DNA of 33,275 bases from assembly GCA_030668705.1 (NCBI GenBank), contig DAOVFB010000007.1:1-33275 (forward strand), written 5' to 3'. This DNA comes from Candidatus Stahliibacteriota bacterium (GTDB lineage: Bacteria; Hydrothermota; UBA3072). The notes below the pieces were generated by a model. The model was not told the origin of the DNA. It did not search any database and saw nothing but the letters and a program-made list of their open reading frames with translations. Positions 31,292-33,275 of the stretch are shown one piece after another (position 1 is the first letter of the stretch; every line of letters begins with the position of its first letter). Both the position numbers and the translations under genes were made by a program.

Positions 31292-31353
31292 TCTGCGAAG
31301 CCACCAACGGCGGATTTGGGTGAGCAAAGCGGACCGCAGACACGATGTTGTGC
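31292..31353. repeat. Imperfect palindrome of the intercassette family, 3' of the cupin gene
   Basis: TCTGCG (31292-31297) pairs with CGCAGA (31335-31340) around 'gatttgggtgagcaaagcgga', the core shared with 23399-23417 and 25781-25804. GTTGTGC (31347-31353) at the edge is the complement of GCACAAC at the start of the 25746 element. Confidence 0.55.
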
Positions 31354-31381
31354 AGGTATATGAAATTGCACCCACAATCAT

Positions 31382-31744
31382 TCATTCTACCAGTTTTTCG
31401 TCTTCAGGTTTCCAAGGCGGGTCCACAATACACAAAAAGACCAAATCATTCATCCCGGTGTTTTTTATTCTCTGAACCGAGCCCGGAGGAATGTAAATTA
31501 CTTGACCAGCAAATACTTTTTCTTTTTCGTCATATATATACATTTCTCCTTCCCCTTCTAATATGTAGTAAACTTCTGAACTCTTCAACCTATGTGCATG
31601 AGTAATCTCACCAGGCTTAACCTTTGCATGAGCAAGACTATACCTTGTAATAATGTCTTCCTTTAACGGATTTACCAATTCTCTTAAGGCGGTATTGTCG
31701 CCTGCAATTATTTCCCTACATTTTTTCAAATCTTTTATAAACAT
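31382..31744 (-). CDS. Cupin-domain protein
   Basis: A 120-residue single-cupin protein with both motifs: 'THAHRLKSSEVYYILEGEGEMYI' (motif 1, metal-binding His/His/Glu pattern) and 'GQVIYIPPGSVQRIKNTG' (motif 2, where the usual His is Gln). It resembles the small stand-alone cupins related to mannose-6-phosphate isomerase type II. The ligand or reaction is unknown, and loss of the motif-2 His may weaken metal binding. TTTGGAGG precedes the ATG. It lies 63 bp after the ICMT-like gene and has no promoter that I can see. Confidence 0.85.
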   Translation of the reverse strand: MFIKDLKKCREIIAGDNTALRELVNPLKEDIITRYSLAHAKVKPGEITHAHRLKSSEVYYILEGEGEMYIYDEKEKVFAGQVIYIPPGSVQRIKNTGMNDLVFLCIVDPPWKPEDEKLVE

Positions 31745-31807
31745 GGTCTTTCCTCCAAATTAGCAATTTGGCCTAATGTTCCCAGCATAAAAGAAGTTGC
31801 GAGATTT

Positions 31808-32374
31808 TCATTTTAGTTTTCTTAAACCTTTAAAAACATTCCACATAGGAACTTTATTCATGTATTCTTCGTAATCTGCTCCAAACTTCTTTATATTATT
31901 GGCCACATCTTTTCTAGCAGCTAACCAGAAACATACTGCTGATGGCACACAGAGGATTACCGAAAGTATTGACTGGAAAACCAGGATTAATGCAATAGAC
32001 CAAATAGCCATACCTAAAGTCATCGGCTGGCGAATAACACCGTATATCCCAGTAGTTATTATGACGGTAGATTCAGTCAGTTCACCTGTTGGCTTACCCT
32101 TGTGCTGTAAAGTAGCGATTGCACCGAAGACCAAAAAAGCCGCAGGTGCATATAAAATCCAGCCAATAATCTCTAACCACTTAACATTAGAGTGCGACCA
32201 TGCACCATGCATGCCGATGGTCAATTCAAGTACTAACAGTGTTAAAAATGCACCCAGTCCTATATGAGTATAAATTTCGCTCGTGACATGTTCTTTTATT
32301 GATTCCAATAACCATCTACCATTGATAATCCATATTACAGCGCAAATAACGATACAAAGTATATACCTATACAT
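31808..32374 (-). CDS. Isoprenylcysteine methyltransferase-like membrane protein
   Basis: A 188-residue integral membrane protein with about five TM helices, of the ICMT/phospholipid methyltransferase-like group. The SAM-binding C-terminal region is 'TTGIYGVIRQPMTLGMAIW' and later 'KKFGADYEEYMNKVPMW', the usual 'GxYxxxRHPxYxG ... FGxxYxxYxxxVP' pattern. The family's catalytic-region His (RHP) is Gln here, and the usual Glu-Glu before the last motif reads 'RKDVANN', so activity is uncertain. AGGAGG lies 8 nt before the ATG. A 44-codon ORF directly precedes it. Confidence 0.8.
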   Translation of the reverse strand: MYRYILCIVICAVIWIINGRWLLESIKEHVTSEIYTHIGLGAFLTLLVLELTIGMHGAWSHSNVKWLEIIGWILYAPAAFLVFGAIATLQHKGKPTGELTESTVIITTGIYGVIRQPMTLGMAIWSIALILVFQSILSVILCVPSAVCFWLAARKDVANNIKKFGADYEEYMNKVPMWNVFKGLRKLK

Positions 32375-32389
32375 ATTATTTACCTCCTC

Positions 32390-32524
32390 TTATACTTTTG
32401 GGAGAGCAATTTCATCTAATACCGCATATCCGAATAGTTCGGACATTCCTCCAATCTGGCATATATGCAAATGGTTCAAATACACATCCCTATAATTGCT
32501 CTTTTTCTCATCTTCTTGACCCAT
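32390..32524 (-). CDS. 44-codon ORF at the 5' end of the ICMT-like unit
   Basis: Begins MGQEDEKKSNYRDVYLNHLH and ends ALDEIALPKV-like (VLDEIALPKV). Its stop lies 15 nt before the methyltransferase ATG, beside that gene's AGGAGG. The ATG is about 14 nt after the predicted start of the promoter at 32545-32574. It shares an 'IGG' stretch at the same relative position as the hicBA leader ORF, but no clear homology. It may be a small protein or a leader. Confidence 0.4.
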   Translation of the reverse strand: MGQEDEKKSNYRDVYLNHLHICQIGGMSELFGYAVLDEIALPKV

Positions 32525-32544
32525 CACTCTTATTGTCCTTATTG

Positions 32545-32574
32545 AGTATATAATGGAAATAGAAGAAAAGTCAA
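32545..32574 (-). promoter_or_regulatory. Promoter of the ICMT-like/cupin unit
   Basis: Minus strand: TTGACT (32569-32574), 18 nt, TATACT (32545-32550), in the shared 'TTTTCTTGACTTTTC' context also seen before hicBA. Confidence 0.6.
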
Positions 32575-32734
32575 GAAAAGGTTCTTAAGGAGTTTCATCA
32601 TTTTTACGGAAAAAGATCGAGGCTGGAAAACCTCTCCCACAAGGGGTTTGGTATGTTAGGACTATCGTGGTATGTGATAAAGGATACGTGATATGTGGTA
32701 TGTGGGGATTAGTCAAGAGTCGAAAAAAATTGGA

Positions 32735-32762
32735 GTAGGGGCAATTCATGAATTGCCCCTAC
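32735..32762. repeat. Perfect 28-bp palindrome
   Basis: GTAGGGGCAATTCA followed immediately by its exact reverse complement. It resembles GTAGGGGC-type palindromic repeats that are scattered in many bacterial genomes. No T-tract follows in the expected place and no gene ends beside it. Confidence 0.85.
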
Positions 32763-32781
32763 AAGTTTCGCGCAAAACAAC

Positions 32782-32797
32782 GCAGAGCAAGCTCTGC
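32782..32797. repeat. Short perfect hairpin GCAGAGC-AA-GCTCTGC
   Basis: Seven-base arms with an AA loop. Read on the minus strand it is introduced by GGAGTAG, the same word that introduces the 28-bp palindrome on the plus strand, so the two look like members of one modular repeat family in inverse orientation. Confidence 0.7.
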
Positions 32798-33275
32798 TAC
32801 TCCAGGCTATCAGCAAAATAGCTATAAGTATATAAGTTGGTCGGTTGGTCAGTGTTCTTTTCCAACCTAATCAACGACTCAACTACTCAACTATTTAACT
32901 ATATTTCTCTGCGTTTATAGCGTCCATAGCGTTTATTGCGTCTATAGCGTCTATAGCGTGGATAGGGTTCGTTGGGTTCATTGTGTTTTTCCTATTCAAC
33001 GACTCAACCACTTAACTATATCACTCTGTGTCTCTGTGGCATTATTAGGTCTTGGGTCTTGGGTTTTTTACCAACTTAACTATTCAACTACTCAACTATT
33101 TAACTTTTTTTACTCTGCGTGTATCTGCGGTTTCATTGGACTTTGGACATCGGACATTGGACTAATAACTCTGTGCCCCTGCGGCATTATTAGGTGTTTG
33201 GTTTTGGGTCTTAGGTCTTAGTTTTATTTTCCTACCAACTTAACTATTCAACTACTCAACCACTTAACTATATCA

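Larger units (their letters stand above)
32598..33275. repeat. Intergenic mosaic of short-period repeat words (copy C)
   Basis: About 680 bp without a credible gene, reaching the window edge. It contains six 9-bp units (GCGTYTATA type) at 32911-32964, GGGTTCRTT pairs at about 32965-32983, 8-bp TAYTYAAC runs at 32877-32900, 33075-33105 and 33238-33264, 7-bp TCTTGGG/TCTTAGG runs at 33050-33065 and 33198-33222, and 7-bp GGACNTT units at 33137-33164. Most of it is the reverse complement of modules at 3520-3940, with different unit numbers and order. ORFs crossing it are low-complexity artefacts. Confidence 0.85.

Noticed and set aside
32958-33221. Plus-strand ORF of 87 codons at the right edge
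   Set aside because: Lies wholly in the tandem-word mosaic. The encoded sequence reflects period-7/8/9 repeats, and there is no start signal.

Overview
The window looks like a chromosomal segment of a low-GC, Gram-negative-type bacterium from a poorly cultivated lineage. The evidence is a V/A-type ATPase operon, LapA/LapB-type envelope genes, lipoproteins, OM-barrel-like proteins, a SPOR protein, no CCA tail on either tRNA, and intergenic DNA packed with short-period repeats. A lineage such as candidate division WOR-3/Stahlbacteria or a Cloacimonadota/FCB relative would fit. That placement is inference only; no rRNA or phylogenetic marker was analysed.

Layout. (1) 1-3245, minus: the promoter-proximal part of a V-type ATPase operon, in the order F(G/H)-I-K-E, which matches the start of the Enterococcus hirae ntpFIKECGABD operon. 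The rotor subunit K keeps all five residues that bind Na+ in E. hirae. (2) 3246-4044: about 800 bp without genes, a mosaic of short tandem-repeat words. (3) 4080-11743, plus: a histidine ammonia-lyase with a probably leaderless start, a DUF2905 membrane protein, a DPM1-like glycosyltransferase, then a polysaccharide group (RfbC epimerase, GT2, polyprenyl-phosphate sugar transferase) and a large TPR protein. Truncated gene starts at 6474 and 7400 bracket rfbC and point to past rearrangement. (4) 11744-12392: tRNA-Asp, a perfect-consensus promoter and more mosaic repeats, including a 100-bp inverted copy (one mismatch) of 3321-3420. (5) 12393-20167, plus: a tightly overlapping run lapA-like, mtaB, miaB, lapA, lapB, lipoprotein, SPOR protein, mutS. 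It joins tRNA methylthiolation, envelope quality control and mismatch repair. (6) 20230-22233, minus: tRNA-Arg, eno, ftsB, acpS, with the tRNA apparently serving as the operon leader. (7) 22234-32590, minus: an accessory stretch of short independent units. These are a peroxiredoxin, a TolB-like lipoprotein with a barrel-like partner, a GNAT acetyltransferase, hicBA, a four-gene ABC/LolA-like/barrel export operon, a cupin, and an ICMT-like methyltransferase. The spaces between them hold a related family of ~60-80 bp imperfect palindromes, a duplicated ~140-bp sequence, paired hairpins with an invariant loop, and a 12-residue relic of a tyrosine-recombinase active site. Together these suggest a decayed cassette array or genomic island. 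(8) 32591-33275: repeat mosaic again, opposite in orientation to the one at 3300-4040.

Two patterns run through the window. Recognisable promoters are mostly TTGAC(A/T) with a 16-nt spacer. Several put the predicted transcription start within a few bases of an ATG, so that hutH and a series of 40-58 residue upstream ORFs would sit at the very 5' end of their mRNAs. The most unusual features are the modular repeat mosaics, the palindrome/recombinase-relic cassette region, and the ABC-LolA-barrel operon. All regulatory and structural calls were made by eye, without folding or database searches.
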